Of a stretch of DNA of 64,000 bases, positions 12,534 to 22,841 are shown piece after piece. Under the pieces are notes generated by a model that was not told the origin of the DNA, did no database searches, and worked only from the letters and a program-made list of their open reading frames with translations. The translations under genes and the position numbers were made by a program. Each line of letters opens with the position of its first letter. The first letter of the stretch is position 1. The DNA lies in the NCBI RefSeq assembly GCF_002723995.1, contig NZ_BEWP01000006.1:124001-188000 (forward strand), written 5' to 3'. The DNA is from Gluconobacter kondonii (GTDB taxonomy: Bacteria; Pseudomonadota; Alphaproteobacteria; Acetobacterales; Acetobacteraceae).

Positions 12534-13865
12534 TCAGTCAAAGATACGGGCGAAGATGCGATCTACGGCGCGCAGATGCTGGGCCGGGTCGAACGCCTGA
12601 TCGAGAATCTCCTTGCTGACACGACCGGCCACTTCCGGATCGGATTCAAGGTTTTCACGGAAGGTCTTGAAGCCCGGTTTGTTCAGCTTGGTCCATGTTT
12701 CCATGGCGTTGCGCTGTACGATCCGATAGGCGTCCTCGCGGGAAATTCCGGCACGAGCCAGCGTCAGCAGGACTTCGCCGGAATGGACGACGCCGCCGAG
12801 GCTTTCCATGTTGGCGATCATCTGCTCGGGATAGACGACCAGCTTTTCCATCATTCCGGCCAGACGCATCAGCGCAAAATCCAGTCCGATCGTGGCGTCG
12901 GGGCAGATATTCCGTTCGACAGCGGAGTGGCTGATGTCCCGCTCGTGCCACAATGCGACGTTTTCCAGCGCCGGGACAACATGCGAGCGGATGAGGCGCG
13001 CCAGACCGGTCAGGTTTTCCGACAGGACAGGGTTGCGCTTGTGCGGCATGGCCGAACTGCCCTTCTGCCCCTTGTGGAAAAATTCTTCCGCTTCCCGGAC
13101 TTCCGAACGCTGAAGATGACGGACCTCGATCGCCAGACGTTCGATACCGCTGGCGATCACGCCGAGCGTGCAGAAGAAGGCGGCATGGCGGTCACGCGGA
13201 ATGACCTGCGTCGACACGCTCTCGACAGCCAAGCCCAGCTTGTCGGCGACGTATTCCTCGATTTCCGGGTCGATATGGGCGTAGGTTCCGACAGCGCCGG
13301 AAATCGCGCAGACCGCAATTTCCTTGCGGGCCTGCACCAGACGCTCGCGGTTGCGGGCGAACTCGGCGTAGTGGCCGGCAATCTTCAGGCCAAAGCTGGT
13401 CGGCTCGGCGTGGATCGCATGGCTGCGGCCGATCGTCACCGTGTTGCGATGCTCGTAGGCGCGATCTTTGAGTGCGGCCAGAACGCGGTCCAGATCTTCC
13501 AGCAGCAGATCGGCGGCCTGCGTCATCTGCACGGACAGGCAGGTGTCCAGAACGTCCGAAGACGTCATGCCCAGATGCACGAAACGGCTATCCGGACCGA
13601 CCTTTTCCGCAAGCCAGGTCAGGAACGCGATGACGTCATGGCGCGTTTCGGCTTCGATCTCGTCGATGCGGGCCAGATCCGCGTCGGAAAAGGCCGCCAT
13701 GGCGACGTCACCCTTTTCGCGGATGGTCTTTGCTGATTCGGCGGGAATGTCACCCCGTTGTGCCATGGCTTCGCAGGCAAGGGCTTCGATCTCGAACCAG
13801 ATGCGAAAACGGTTGGCGGGAGACCAGATGGCAGTCATCTGCGGACGGCTGTAGCGGGGTACCAT
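12534..13865 (-). CDS. purB: adenylosuccinate lyase
   Basis: PurB cleaves SAICAR to AICAR and adenylosuccinate to AMP, releasing fumarate. The 443-residue protein has the fumarase/aspartase superfamily signature GSSAMPHKRNPVLSENLTGL and the TSSDVLDT segment near residue 101. It shares orientation with the downstream purC block but is separated by about 145 bp containing an inverted repeat, so it may be transcribed with it or terminated before it. It is divergent from the TerC-family gene. Confidence 0.97.
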   Translation of the reverse strand: MVPRYSRPQMTAIWSPANRFRIWFEIEALACEAMAQRGDIPAESAKTIREKGDVAMAAFSDADLARIDEIEAETRHDVIAFLTWLAEKVGPDSRFVHLGMTSSDVLDTCLSVQMTQAADLLLEDLDRVLAALKDRAYEHRNTVTIGRSHAIHAEPTSFGLKIAGHYAEFARNRERLVQARKEIAVCAISGAVGTYAHIDPEIEEYVADKLGLAVESVSTQVIPRDRHAAFFCTLGVIASGIERLAIEVRHLQRSEVREAEEFFHKGQKGSSAMPHKRNPVLSENLTGLARLIRSHVVPALENVALWHERDISHSAVERNICPDATIGLDFALMRLAGMMEKLVVYPEQMIANMESLGGVVHSGEVLLTLARAGISREDAYRIVQRNAMETWTKLNKPGFKTFRENLESDPEVAGRVSKEILDQAFDPAQHLRAVDRIFARIFD

Positions 13866-13956
13866 GGGAACTCCGGATGCGAGGTGGGGCTTTACGGAGG
13901 CTCCTTAGACCAAATACGAAGACATTGCACGGACCCCTTTTCGGAAGAATGACACC

Positions 13957-14559
13957 TTGGCCCCTGACTCTCTGCTTCACGCCCTCATCGCCCTCGGCCA
14001 GATCACCCTGATCGACATCACCCTCGCCGGTGACAATGCGGTCGTCATCGGGATGGCCGTGCGCAATCTGGAAGGGCGGCAGCGTCGTCTCGCCATTCTG
14101 TTTGGAACCGGGTTTGCTGCCATTCTGCGTGTAGGGCTGGCCCTGCTGGCGACCACGCTGCTCGCCGTGGTCGGTCTGACGCTGGCGGGTGGGTTTCTGC
14201 TTCTGTGGGTCTGCTGGAAGATGTATCGTGAGCTTCGAGGCGGCGAGCATCATGAGGACGTCGAGGCCGCCCCGCCCCGGCTCGGCCCTGCCGTGCTCAA
14301 AATTGTTGTGGCCGATCTGTCCATGAGCCTCGACAACGTGCTGGCGGTTGCCGGAGCGGCTGTCGGGCATCCGTGGATTCTTGTTGCGGGGCTCGTGCTA
14401 TCGGTGCTGTTGATGGGGCTTGCTGCATCGGTCGTCGCCAATCTTCTGGCCAGATATCGCTGGATTGCATGGATCGGTCTGCTGGTGGTTCTGGGCGTTG
14501 CAATCGAACTCATCATCCGCGGCGGCGGGGAGGTCTGGACGCATGTTCTTCCGAGCTGA
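13957..14559 (+). CDS. TerC family integral membrane protein (YjbE-like)
   Basis: The 200-residue protein has about six hydrophobic segments and the two family motifs with membrane-embedded acids: IDITLAGDNAVVIGMA near residues 19-34 and DLSMSLDNVLAVAG near 120-133. TerC/Alx/YkoY relatives have been tied to manganese export and metalation of exported proteins, which is suggestive only here. Translation appears to start at TTG (13957) after a GGAAG tract, since no in-frame ATG or GTG precedes it. The last 17 bp overlap the start of the lytic transglycosylase. Confidence 0.85.
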   Translation: MAPDSLLHALIALGQITLIDITLAGDNAVVIGMAVRNLEGRQRRLAILFGTGFAAILRVGLALLATTLLAVVGLTLAGGFLLLWVCWKMYRELRGGEHHEDVEAAPPRLGPAVLKIVVADLSMSLDNVLAVAGAAVGHPWILVAGLVLSVLLMGLAASVVANLLARYRWIAWIGLLVVLGVAIELIIRGGGEVWTHVLPS

Positions 14560-16432
14560 CAAAACTCTTTTTGCGGGGCTGATGACGCTGCTTGTCACGT
14601 CATCAGCCCTCGCTGCACCCCCGATGGAGATTACCCCCTCACCTGTTCAGGAACGGCTGGCGGAGTGGCTGATCCTCGTCGGGCCGGAAGGAAGCAGTTT
14701 CTCGGCACAGCGTTATGCCAGTTTCCTCGCACAGATGCCGCAATGGCCGCAGAGAGTGCGTATTCTGTGGCGTTTTCAGAACGCACTCTCTCAGACATCC
14801 GATCCCCAGACCCTGAACGCTCTCTGCCCGCTTTATCCGCTCACATTACCCGCGGCGTTTACAGCCTGTGCAGACCATCTCCCGGACCCGGCCTCCACAG
14901 CGCGCCGTCTCTGGCTCTTCGGAAGCGCCCTGACCACTGCCGAAGAGCAGACCCTGCTCACGCGGTTTGGTCAGGCCTTCACGCCTGCCGATCAGTGGAG
15001 CCGCTATGAAGCGCTCGAACTGCGAGGGCAGTTTTCGGCGGCGGCCAGACAGATCGAGCGTCTTTCAGCCGATCAGCAGCTTCTTGCTCGCGCCAGACTG
15101 GCCGAACGTCTCGCCTCTCCCGATGCCGATTCCTTGTTCGCCTCCCTGCCATCGGACCTGCAATCCGACCCAACCCTAATCCGCTATCGTCTGCGTGCGC
15201 TGCGTCGCGGGGATCGGCTGGATGAAGCGCTGTCTCTCTGGACCACGCAGGGCGCGGCTCTGCAGCGGGCGAACCCATCCCATGACTGGTCTTCAGAGCG
15301 GATCAGCCTCGCCCGCGCCCTGCTTCTGGCCGGTCGTCCGAAAGAGGCGGCAGACCTCGCAGACGACACCACCCTGCCCCCGGACACGACAGACCGTCAG
15401 GAAGCGGCTCTTCTCAGCGGCTTCATTGCGCTTAGAGAGCTTCATGACCCGGCGCGCGCGGAAAAGTTCTTTGCTCTTCTCCAGAGCGCAACCTCGCTTC
15501 AGATGCAGGCTCGCGGCTATTACTGGACAGGCCGCGCCCTTCAGGCCGCTGAAAAACATCAGGATGCCCAAGCTGCTTTTCAAAAAGCCGCGACCTTCCC
15601 CACGACGTTTCCGGGTCAGCTCGCTCTGGCATCCCTGACGCAGAACAACGCCATTCTGGTCTCAGGTCAGTCGTCATCGGCCTTTGACGACGCCCTGTTA
15701 CAGGCCCTTCAGTCTCTGCCCACTCCGCCCGCCGGAACGCTCAGCCGCCCCGATCTGCTCGAAGCCGCCACGGACCTCGTACAGGCAGGTGATCCCGATC
15801 ATGCACGGGATTTCCTCATGATGCTGGAAGCCGTCAATCCGTCTCCGGAAGGTCAGAAAGCCGTCGCCGATGCTGCGTCCCGCCTTGGGTTACCTGCGCC
15901 GGAAGTCTTTGCCTCCTATGCCTTGGCCCGCAAGGGCATTGCCCTTTACCCGCAGGGCTTCCCCGACCCCTACCCAGCCGCATCAACTGTTCCGGACGGC
16001 TTGCTTCCCGCCATCATCCGGCAGGAAAGTGGTTTCGATCCGAACGCACTAAGCGGCGCCAAGGCCGTGGGCCTGCTGCAACTCCTACCCGCCGCAGCCA
16101 GAGATGTGGTGCGTAAGGGGCATCTGGGGCCGATCAACGTCTCTCCCGCGTCCCTAACCGATCCGCAGATAAACCTGAAAATCGGCAACGCCTATATCTC
16201 TCAGCTTCTCGAACGCTTCGGGAATGTGATCCCCTACGCGCTGGCTGCCTATAACGCAGGCCCGCATCGGGTGGACCTCTGGCTCAAAGCAAACCCACCT
16301 TCGGACCCGCTGTCAGAAGACGGTGTTTTGGACTGGATCGAACGCCTGCCCTACCGGGAAACCCGCCTTTATATCGAGAACATCGAAGCAGGAATGATGG
16401 TCTATCGTGTCAGGAATCTTCATGCCGGATAA
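14543..16432 (+). CDS. soluble lytic murein transglycosylase (SLT domain)
   Basis: This 629-residue periplasmic enzyme cleaves the MurNAc-GlcNAc bond of peptidoglycan with formation of 1,6-anhydroMurNAc. It has a signal peptide (MFFRADKTLFAGLMTLLVTSSALA), a long alpha-helical repeat region resembling the Slt70 superhelical ring, and a C-terminal catalytic domain. The catalytic Glu495 lies in IIRQESGFDPNALSGAKAVG, and ALAAYNAGPHRV is the conserved second motif. The ATG at 14543 lies inside the preceding TerC gene, and the 3' end overlaps pncC-like cinA, so the three are probably co-transcribed. Confidence 0.92.
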   Translation: MFFRADKTLFAGLMTLLVTSSALAAPPMEITPSPVQERLAEWLILVGPEGSSFSAQRYASFLAQMPQWPQRVRILWRFQNALSQTSDPQTLNALCPLYPLTLPAAFTACADHLPDPASTARRLWLFGSALTTAEEQTLLTRFGQAFTPADQWSRYEALELRGQFSAAARQIERLSADQQLLARARLAERLASPDADSLFASLPSDLQSDPTLIRYRLRALRRGDRLDEALSLWTTQGAALQRANPSHDWSSERISLARALLLAGRPKEAADLADDTTLPPDTTDRQEAALLSGFIALRELHDPARAEKFFALLQSATSLQMQARGYYWTGRALQAAEKHQDAQAAFQKAATFPTTFPGQLALASLTQNNAILVSGQSSSAFDDALLQALQSLPTPPAGTLSRPDLLEAATDLVQAGDPDHARDFLMMLEAVNPSPEGQKAVADAASRLGLPAPEVFASYALARKGIALYPQGFPDPYPAASTVPDGLLPAIIRQESGFDPNALSGAKAVGLLQLLPAAARDVVRKGHLGPINVSPASLTDPQINLKIGNAYISQLLERFGNVIPYALAAYNAGPHRVDLWLKANPPSDPLSEDGVLDWIERLPYRETRLYIENIEAGMMVYRVRNLHAG

Positions 16433-16907
16433 CGACATTGCCGCCCTCGCCGGACGGGTTCTGGAGCATCTCCGCCGGTCCGGTCGTAGACTGGTGACAG
16501 TGGAAAGCTGCACAGGCGGCCTGATCGGTGCGGCTCTCAGTGATATTCCCGGTTCGTCGGACGTTTTGGAAGGCGGTTTCATAACCTATTCCAATGCCTT
16601 GAAAATGAGCGCCGTGAGCGTTCCAGAAGCGGTTCTCGCACAATACGGAGCCGTCAGCCTCCAGACGGCTCAGGCCATGGCTGAAGGCGGCCTTCTGAAC
16701 GCTCCGGACGCTGATATTGCCGTTTCCGTGACAGGCATCGCAGGCCCGGGCGGTGGTAGCGTTGCCAAGCCGGTCGGGACCGTTTGTTTCGGACTGGCTG
16801 GTCGCACCGGATTGTCTTCGGTCGTTCAGTGTCACTTCGCCGGAGATCGCACCAGCATTCGTTCTCAGGCTGTACAGCAAGCGCTTCAGATGGTTCTGAA
16901 CGCCTGA
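16422..16907 (+). CDS. CinA C-terminal domain protein (nicotinamide-nucleotide amidohydrolase, PncC-like)
   Basis: The 161-residue protein is a stand-alone CinA C-terminal domain. Characterised members deamidate NMN to nicotinic acid mononucleotide in pyridine-nucleotide recycling. Conserved features are TVESCTGGLIGAALSDIPGSS near residues 26-46, GGFITYSNALK, and SVTGIAGPGGG with the later RTSIRSQAVQQAL. The ATG at 16422 has AGGA seven bases upstream; a GTG at 16407 is less likely. It overlaps the transglycosylase by 11 bp and ends just before a strong terminator. Confidence 0.9.
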   Translation: MPDNDIAALAGRVLEHLRRSGRRLVTVESCTGGLIGAALSDIPGSSDVLEGGFITYSNALKMSAVSVPEAVLAQYGAVSLQTAQAMAEGGLLNAPDADIAVSVTGIAGPGGGSVAKPVGTVCFGLAGRTGLSSVVQCHFAGDRTSIRSQAVQQALQMVLNA

Positions 16908-16910
16908 CGT

Positions 16911-16947
16911 AAAAAGGGCGGCTCCGAATGAACGGAGCCGCCCTTTT
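16911..16947. terminator. bidirectional intrinsic terminator
   Basis: GGGCGGCTCCG (16916-16926) pairs perfectly with CGGAGCCGCCC (16933-16943) around AATGAA. It is flanked by AAAAA on the left and TTTT on the right. It serves the cinA-like gene on the plus strand and the small exported protein on the minus strand. Confidence 0.93.
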
Positions 16948-16985
16948 CTGCGAACCTGCAACAGACCACCGGCCTGTTTGCGGAC

Positions 16986-17288
16986 TCAGTTGCCCTGCGT
17001 CGGAGCTGGCATCGTCGAGGCTGCCGGAGCTGCCTGAAGGCTGGGGGCAGTCGGGATCGCGGTCGGAGCAGCGGGCGGAACTGCTGCCGTCGGAGCGGTC
17101 GGAGAAACCGGCGTTTGGGCCTGCTGCAGCGAACGTGCGTTCAGGTCTTCCGTCGTGGTGGCACCACTGGCTTTTGCAGCGTGAGCAGCCTTTTCATGAT
17201 GCTTGCCGTGATGATGAGCGGCCATTGCCGGAGAGGCCGCAGCAACCAGAGCAGTCAAGGCGAATGCGCCAAAAGAAATCTTTTTCAT
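16986..17288 (-). CDS. small exported Ala/Pro-rich protein
   Basis: From the ATG at 17288 (MKKISFGAFAL) the protein has 100 residues, with a textbook signal peptide cleaved after AMA near residue 23. The mature part starts with a His/Lys cluster (HHHGKHHEK) and continues with low-complexity Ala/Pro/Thr. No domain is recognisable. It shares a bidirectional terminator with the convergent cinA-like gene. A longer frame from 17312 adds eight residues before the signal and is less likely. It may be a periplasmic or cell-wall-associated protein of unknown role. Confidence 0.65.
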   Translation of the reverse strand: MKKISFGAFALTALVAAASPAMAAHHHGKHHEKAAHAAKASGATTTEDLNARSLQQAQTPVSPTAPTAAVPPAAPTAIPTAPSLQAAPAASTMPAPTQGN

Positions 17289-17372
17289 AACGTAATCCTT
17301 TCCTGTCACCATCGCGGTGCTTGACGCTGTAACGACTCAGCCCGCGAATGGTTCTGGCAACACTATGAAATT

Positions 17373-17852
17373 TTATGTCCTTTGGGAAAAACCGGGTGTC
17401 GGAGGAGTAACCTTCGCCCCCTGCGTTCCGTAAATATCCCGCGCGCGCTTGATGAAGGCGGACACCATAAGACGCACACCTTCATTGAACACCACGCCCA
17501 TCGCGTTTTGCAGAAGTCGAGACTTAAACTCGAAATCCACAAAGAAATCGACCAGACAGCCGCGAGGATCCGGGCTGAACGTCCACACATTGTTCAGATA
17601 GCGGAAAGGCCCTTTTTCATAACGCACCCGGATGCGCGACGGTCTCTCCAACGTCACACGGCTCGTGAAGGTCTCGCGGAACGGGCCAAACCCGATCGTC
17701 AGATCCGCTACAAGCTCCTGTTCAGTCTGGGTGCGGATGCTCGCCTTCACGCACCAGGGCAGAAACTGCGGATATTTCTCGACATCCGCCACAAGATCAA
17801 AGAGCTGGTCCGGAGTGTAGGCGATCAACCTTTGCTCGGCATGTGTCGGCAT
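17373..17852 (-). CDS. COQ10/RatA-like SRPBCC (START-fold) protein
   Basis: This 159-residue protein starts [34 protein letters not shown], the hallmark of the bacterial RatA/COQ10 group. The eukaryotic relative Coq10 binds ubiquinone and supports respiration, and a ribosome-toxin role (RatA) was proposed in E. coli. Which applies here is unknown, although the respiratory life style of the inferred host favours the quinone role. The start overlaps the lipA stop by one base, so it is the tail of the pdh-lpd-lipA cluster. There is no antitoxin partner. Confidence 0.88.
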   Translation of the reverse strand: MPTHAEQRLIAYTPDQLFDLVADVEKYPQFLPWCVKASIRTQTEQELVADLTIGFGPFRETFTSRVTLERPSRIRVRYEKGPFRYLNNVWTFSPDPRGCLVDFFVDFEFKSRLLQNAMGVVFNEGVRLMVSAFIKRARDIYGTQGAKVTPPTPGFSQRT

Positions 17853-18820
17853 CAGAGACTTTCTTTCAGACGGCTTTTCCGCGCAGCCTGAAGCTTCGCG
17901 AAATCACTGTCCGCATGATAGGAGGACCGGGTCAGCGGACTGGCACTGACCTGAAGAAATCCTTTTGAACGGGCAGCCGCAGCATAGCCGTCAAACTCGT
18001 CGGGGGTAATAAACTTTTCAACGGCCGCATGTTTTGCGGAAGGTTGGAGATATTGCCCCAGTGTCAGGAAATCGACGTCTGCGATCCTGAAATCATCCAT
18101 GACCTGAGCCACTTCCATACGTTCCTCGCCAAGCCCAAGCATCAGGCCGGACTTGGTGAAAATGGAAGGATCGAGTCTCTTGACGCCATCCAGAAGCCGG
18201 ACGGATTGATAGTAACGCGCACCCGGCCGGATGGTGGGATAAAGTCGGGGTACGGTCTCGATATTGTGATTGAACACGTCGGGCCGTGCAGCCACGACAA
18301 CCTCCAGCGCTCCATCTTTACGAAGGAAATCAGGAGTGAGGATTTCAATCGTGGTCTCTGGAGAGGTCTGCCGGATAGAACGGATGACCTGCGCGAAATG
18401 CTCCGCACCGCCATCGGCCAGATCGTCACGGTCCACGGATGTGATGACGACATGTCGCAGCCCGAGTTTTGCCACAGCCTCGCCGACGCGTCGGGGTTCG
18501 TCCGCATCTAGATGCTTCGGCATCCCGGTCGTGACGTTGCAGAACGCACAAGCCCGGGTGCAGATCTCGCCCATGATCATCATCGTGGCATGACGCTGCG
18601 ACCAGCATTCCCCGATATTGGGACATGCCGCTTCTTCGCAGACCGTCACGAGGCCTGCATCGCGCATCAGCGCCCGCGTCTCGTGATACACGGGATGGTT
18701 CGGCGCCTTGACCCGGATCCAGGATGGTTTGCGCTGGATAGGATTGTCAGGCCGGTGCGCCTTCTCCGGGTGCCGGAGCGCGGGGGTGGCGCGATGGTCG
18801 ATGGTGATGCGCTGGGACAT
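17852..18820 (-). CDS. lipA: lipoyl synthase
   Basis: LipA is a radical-SAM enzyme that inserts two sulfurs into octanoyl groups bound to lipoyl domains. The 322 residues carry both cluster motifs: [12 protein letters not shown] for the auxiliary cluster (Cys61, 66, 72) and CTRACAFC for the radical-SAM cluster (Cys87, 91, 94). It follows lpd after 5 bp and so is made together with the lipoylated E2 and E1-beta subunits it serves. No lipB was seen in the window. Confidence 0.97.
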   Translation of the reverse strand: MSQRITIDHRATPALRHPEKAHRPDNPIQRKPSWIRVKAPNHPVYHETRALMRDAGLVTVCEEAACPNIGECWSQRHATMMIMGEICTRACAFCNVTTGMPKHLDADEPRRVGEAVAKLGLRHVVITSVDRDDLADGGAEHFAQVIRSIRQTSPETTIEILTPDFLRKDGALEVVVAARPDVFNHNIETVPRLYPTIRPGARYYQSVRLLDGVKRLDPSIFTKSGLMLGLGEERMEVAQVMDDFRIADVDFLTLGQYLQPSAKHAAVEKFITPDEFDGYAAAARSKGFLQVSASPLTRSSYHADSDFAKLQAARKSRLKESL

Positions 18821-18825
18821 GATGC

Positions 18826-20232
18826 TCAGATATGCAACGGGCCGTCGAAGGCCGCCAGTGTTGCCTCGTGCATGGTCTCGGAAATGGTCGGATGCGGGAA
18901 GACCGTTTCGATCAGTTCCGCCTCTGTCAGTTCCCCGGTCCGGGCAATGACATAACCCTGAATCATTTCTGTAACTTCCGCGCCGATCATGTGCGCGCCC
19001 AGAAGTTCGCCACTTGTCGCGTCGAACACGGTCTTGACCATGCCGTCCGTCTCACCCATCGCGACAGCCTTGCCGTTGGCGATGAATGGGAAACGGCCGA
19101 CCTTGACCTTATGTCCTGCGGCAATGGCCTTTTCTTCGCTAAGACCGACAGATGCGATCTGCGGACGCGAATAGGTGCAGCCCGGAATGTTCAGCGGATG
19201 CAAAGGCTGCGGCGAACGTCCGGCGATCTTTTCAACGCAGAGGATGGCTTCGTGGCTCGCCTTATGGGCCAGCCAGGGTGCCCCGGCCACATCACCGATT
19301 GCATAGACCCCTGGCTCGCCTGTCCGGCAGAAGCCGTCCGTGACGATATGGGTCCGGTCCACCTGAACCTTGGTGCCCTCAAGCCCCAGATCCTCGACAT
19401 TGCCCACAATGCCAACCGCACAGATGACGCGGTCTACCGTCAGATCGATCTTGCCCGTCGGACTTTCGATCGTCGTGGAAACCTCGTTTTCAGTCTTATT
19501 TAGCGGGCCGACCTTCGCGCTGGTGATGATCGTCATCCCCTGCTTTTCGAAAGCCTTGCGGGCTGCTGCACTGATTTCTGGATCTTCGGCGATCAGGATC
19601 CGATCCGCCACTTCGGCGATCGTGACCTCACTACCCATGTTCCGGTAGAACGACGCAAACTCGATACCGATCGCACCCGATCCGATGACCAGAAGACGCT
19701 TAGGCAGCTCCTTCGGCGTCATGGCCTCCCGTGCCCCCCAGATCAGGGTGCCATCCGTCTCCAGTCCCGGAAGCTGACGCCCCCGCGCACCTGTTGCCAG
19801 AATGACATGCGGCGCCTTGATGGTCGCAACCGCCGCGCCATCCTTCGTGATGGCAACCTGATGCGCCTCGCCCGAACGCCCAGCTAGTTTGGCGCGGCCG
19901 TCAAAGGTCGTGACCTTGGCTTTCTTCAGAAGATGGGCAATCCCGCCGCCCATCCGGCGCGCAATGCTGCGTGAGCGGCCCACGATCTTGGACAGGTCGA
20001 ACGAGATATTGTCTGCGGACAGGCCGAACGTGCCCAGTTCATGCAGAAGATGATGGATTTCCGAAGAGCGCAGAAGCGCCTTGGTCGGAATACAGCCCCA
20101 GTTCAGGCAGACGCCACCAAAATGCGTGCTTTCCACGAGCGCCACGCTCATGCCGAGCTGGCTGGCCCGCAGCGCCGCCACATAGCCGCCGGGGCCGCCA
20201 CCAACAACAATCAGATCGAATGTATCGGACAT
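18826..20232 (-). CDS. lpd: dihydrolipoyl dehydrogenase (E3)
   Basis: E3 reoxidises dihydrolipoamide with NAD+ in pyruvate dehydrogenase. The 468-residue flavoprotein has an N-terminal FAD loop [13 protein letters not shown], the redox disulfide [12 protein letters not shown] (Cys42, Cys47), a second Rossmann loop [14 protein letters not shown] for NAD, and the C-terminal [13 protein letters not shown] with the catalytic His. It lies 3 bp after pdhC and 5 bp before lipA, consistent with one operon. Confidence 0.97.
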   Translation of the reverse strand: MSDTFDLIVVGGGPGGYVAALRASQLGMSVALVESTHFGGVCLNWGCIPTKALLRSSEIHHLLHELGTFGLSADNISFDLSKIVGRSRSIARRMGGGIAHLLKKAKVTTFDGRAKLAGRSGEAHQVAITKDGAAVATIKAPHVILATGARGRQLPGLETDGTLIWGAREAMTPKELPKRLLVIGSGAIGIEFASFYRNMGSEVTIAEVADRILIAEDPEISAAARKAFEKQGMTIITSAKVGPLNKTENEVSTTIESPTGKIDLTVDRVICAVGIVGNVEDLGLEGTKVQVDRTHIVTDGFCRTGEPGVYAIGDVAGAPWLAHKASHEAILCVEKIAGRSPQPLHPLNIPGCTYSRPQIASVGLSEEKAIAAGHKVKVGRFPFIANGKAVAMGETDGMVKTVFDATSGELLGAHMIGAEVTEMIQGYVIARTGELTEAELIETVFPHPTISETMHEATLAAFDGPLHI

Positions 20233-20235
20233 GGT

Positions 20236-21465
20236 TCAGACCACCAGAAAGTAAGGATTCTGCACGATATCGCGCAGCGCATTCAGCCACTCGGCGCCTA
20301 GAGCACCATCAACCGCACGATGATCGACCGATAACGTCGCAGTCATTACGGTCGCAATCGCAATTTCCGAGCCACGGACCACGGCCCGTTTTTCGCCTGA
20401 GGCAATCGCCAGAATCCCGGCCTGCGGCGGATTGATGATCGCAGCGAAGTCACGCACGCCGAACATCCCCATATTGGAAACGGAGAACGTCCCGCCTTGG
20501 AATTCCTCGGGCTTGAGCTTTCCGGCACGGGCGCGCTTGGCCAGATCCTTGGCTTCGACGCTGATGTCACGCAGGGATTTGCGATCGGCATTACGGATGA
20601 TCGGAGTGATCAGCCCGTCCGGAATTGAGACGGCCATCGAGATATCAACATTCTCGAAATGCAGCGTCTCGGCATCCCTGAACTGGACGTTCACGCCCGG
20701 AACTTTCTTTAGTGCCAGCGCTACGGCTTTGATCATCATGTCATTGACCGAGATCTTGAAGCTGTTTTCCTGCGCCGTCGCATTCAGCTTCGAGCGCAGG
20801 GCCAGCAGCGCATCCAGCTCAATATCGACCGAGACATAGAAATGCGGAACCTGCGTCTTGGATTCTGTCAGACGACGCGCGATCACCTTGCGCATCGTCG
20901 AGTTCGGCACCCGACGGACCGTCTCTTCCGATGCGGTGATGACGGGCGTAGCAGCAGCTTTCGGAGCCGTTTTGGGCGCAGCAGGGCCTTTCTCAACGTC
21001 GCGCTTGAGAATACGCCCGTTCGGACCACTTCCCGTCAGGGCGTCAAGGGCAATGCCCCGCTCACGCGCCATACGCTTGGCCAGTGGAGAGACGAAAATC
21101 CGCTCTCCCTTGGCCTCAGCCGAAGCTTTGGATGCCGGAGCAGCAGGTGTTGTTTCTGCGCTTACCGTCTCAGCTTTCGGAGCCGCTGGGGCCTGCGAGG
21201 CAGAAGCGTCAGGCACGGCCTCGCCCTCTTCCACAAGAATCGCAATCGGCGTGTTGACGGGAATCCCCTCAACGCCTTCCTGAATCAGGATGCGACCAAG
21301 GATGCCCTCGTCCACGGCTTCCACTTCCATGGTCGCCTTGTCGGTCTCGATTTCGGCAATCACGTCACCGGCGGCGACGGTATCACCCTCGGCTTTGAGC
21401 CAGCGGGCCAGTTTGCCCTCGGTCATGGTCGGCGACAGCGCCGGCATCAGAATATCGGTAGCCAT
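20236..21465 (-). CDS. pdhC: pyruvate dehydrogenase E2, dihydrolipoyl acetyltransferase
   Basis: E2 transfers the acetyl group to CoA and forms the core of the complex. The 409-residue protein has one lipoyl domain (Lys43 in [11 protein letters not shown]), an Ala/Pro linker, a peripheral subunit-binding domain ([27 protein letters not shown], about 125-150), and the catalytic domain ending [10 protein letters not shown] with His382. The start at 21465 gives the standard N terminus [11 protein letters not shown] 59-bp stretch of its lipoyl-domain coding sequence is identical to one in pdhB. It follows pdhB after 5 bp. Confidence 0.97.
   Translation of the reverse strand: MATDILMPALSPTMTEGKLARWLKAEGDTVAAGDVIAEIETDKATMEVEAVDEGILGRILIQEGVEGIPVNTPIAILVEEGEAVPDASASQAPAAPKAETVSAETTPAAPASKASAEAKGERIFVSPLAKRMARERGIALDALTGSGPNGRILKRDVEKGPAAPKTAPKAAATPVITASEETVRRVPNSTMRKVIARRLTESKTQVPHFYVSVDIELDALLALRSKLNATAQENSFKISVNDMMIKAVALALKKVPGVNVQFRDAETLHFENVDISMAVSIPDGLITPIIRNADRKSLRDISVEAKDLAKRARAGKLKPEEFQGGTFSVSNMGMFGVRDFAAIINPPQAGILAIASGEKRAVVRGSEIAIATVMTATLSVDHRAVDGALGAEWLNALRDIVQNPYFLVV
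21308..21366. repeat. 59-bp perfect direct repeat, copy 1 (in pdhC lipoyl domain)
   Basis: The stretch is identical, base for base, to 22681-22739 in pdhB. It covers the codons around the lipoylated Lys43. The flanks diverge immediately on both sides. Confidence 0.9.
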
Positions 21466-21470
21466 CGTTG

Positions 21471-22838
21471 TCAGTCCCGCAGCTGCTTGCGAACCGCATC
21501 CACAACCCATTCGGGTTTCGGAAGCGCCAGTTTTTCGAGATTGGCCGCATAGGGCATCGGCAGGTCAAGCCCGCAGACACGCGCGGGCGGAGCATCGAGC
21601 CAGTCAAAAGCCTGCTCGACGGCCACGGTGCAGATTTCCGCCCCGATGCCTGCGACCGGCCAGCCTTCTTCGACGGAGACGATGCGGTTCGTCTTCTTCA
21701 CACTGCGTACGATTGTCTCGGTATCCAGAGGACGGATCGAGCGCAGGTTGATGACTTCGGCCGAAATGCCTTCTTCTGCCAGAAGAGCTGCGGCTTCCAG
21801 CGCCACGCCGACCATGATGGAGAAGGCCACGAGCGTTACGTCCGTCCCTTCCCGTTCGATCTTCGCGCGACCGATCGGCAGGATGAAGTCTTCATCCACG
21901 GGGCACGGAAACTTCTGGCCGTAGAGGATCTCGTTTTCCAGAACGATGACCGGGTTCGGATCGCGAATGGCGGCCCGTAGCAATCCCTTCGCATCTGCAG
22001 ACGACCAGGGGGCGACCACCTTCAGGCCCGGAATATGGGCAAACCAGCTTGCGAAACACTGCGAGTGCTGTGCGCCGACACGCGCCGCTGCACCATTCGG
22101 GCCACGGAACACGATGGGACAGCCCATTTGACCGCCGGACATGTAGAGCGTCTTGGCGGCAGAGTTGATAATATGATCAACGGCTTGCAGCGAGAAATTC
22201 ATGGTCATGAACTCCACGATCGGCTTGAGCCCAGTCAGCGCCGCACCTACGGCCATGCCCGTGAAGCCATGTTCCGTGATCGGCGTATCGATGACGCGCT
22301 TCTCGCCGAACTCATCCAGCAGGCCCTGACTGACCTTGTAGGCACCCTGATACTGCGCCACTTCCTCACCAATCAGGAACACGTCCTCATCACGACGAAG
22401 TTCGGCTGCCATCGCATCTCGCAGAGCCTGACGGACGGTTATTTCGCTGGTCTCGCCCCAGTCCCGGTCATTCTCGGCCTGTGCGACTTCCGGTGCTTCC
22501 ACGATCCCCGGATCAGCCGGTGTTTCAATCGCGACAGAAGCGCCCGCAGCCGGATCGGCAGAACGGGTCACGGTGTCCACAGCCGAAGCGTCCTCGCCTT
22601 CCGCCAGAAGCACGGCGATCGTCGTGTTGACTGCAATGTTCTGCGTACCTTCGGCAACCAGCGTCTTGCCGATCACGCCTTCGTCCACGGCTTCCACTTC
22701 CATGGTCGCCTTGTCGGTCTCGATTTCGGCAATCACGTCTCCGGCGGAAACGGCCTCACCTGCCGTCTTGACCCAGCGCGCAAGCGTCCCTTCGGTCATC
22801 GTCGGCGAGAGGGCCGGCATCAGAATCAGAGATGCCAT
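21471..22838 (-). CDS. pdhB: pyruvate dehydrogenase E1 beta subunit with N-terminal lipoyl domain
   Basis: This 455-residue protein is a fusion: an N-terminal lipoyl domain (residues about 1-80, Lys43 in [11 protein letters not shown]), an Ala-rich linker, and the E1-beta transketolase-like domain starting near [23 protein letters not shown]1-beta with its own lipoyl domain is known from Zymomonas and other Alphaproteobacteria, so this supports the taxonomic guess. It pairs with the alpha subunit encoded 3 bp upstream and would give the complex extra lipoyl arms. Confidence 0.96.
   Translation of the reverse strand: MASLILMPALSPTMTEGTLARWVKTAGEAVSAGDVIAEIETDKATMEVEAVDEGVIGKTLVAEGTQNIAVNTTIAVLLAEGEDASAVDTVTRSADPAAGASVAIETPADPGIVEAPEVAQAENDRDWGETSEITVRQALRDAMAAELRRDEDVFLIGEEVAQYQGAYKVSQGLLDEFGEKRVIDTPITEHGFTGMAVGAALTGLKPIVEFMTMNFSLQAVDHIINSAAKTLYMSGGQMGCPIVFRGPNGAAARVGAQHSQCFASWFAHIPGLKVVAPWSSADAKGLLRAAIRDPNPVIVLENEILYGQKFPCPVDEDFILPIGRAKIEREGTDVTLVAFSIMVGVALEAAALLAEEGISAEVINLRSIRPLDTETIVRSVKKTNRIVSVEEGWPVAGIGAEICTVAVEQAFDWLDAPPARVCGLDLPMPYAANLEKLALPKPEWVVDAVRKQLRD
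22681..22739. repeat. 59-bp perfect direct repeat, copy 2 (in pdhB lipoyl domain)
   Basis: This is the matching copy of 21308-21366. Identity includes all synonymous positions across nineteen codons, which amino-acid conservation alone does not require. Confidence 0.9.
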
Positions 22839-22841
22839 GGA

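Noticed and set aside
12450-13736. 428-residue frame antisense to purB
   Set aside because: Same reason: the real gene is purB, with the GSSAMPHKRNP signature on the minus strand.
17373-17852. RatA-type toxin of a toxin-antitoxin pair
   Set aside because: No partner antitoxin gene is adjacent, and the protein sits at the end of the pdh-lipA cluster, which suits the COQ10-like reading better.
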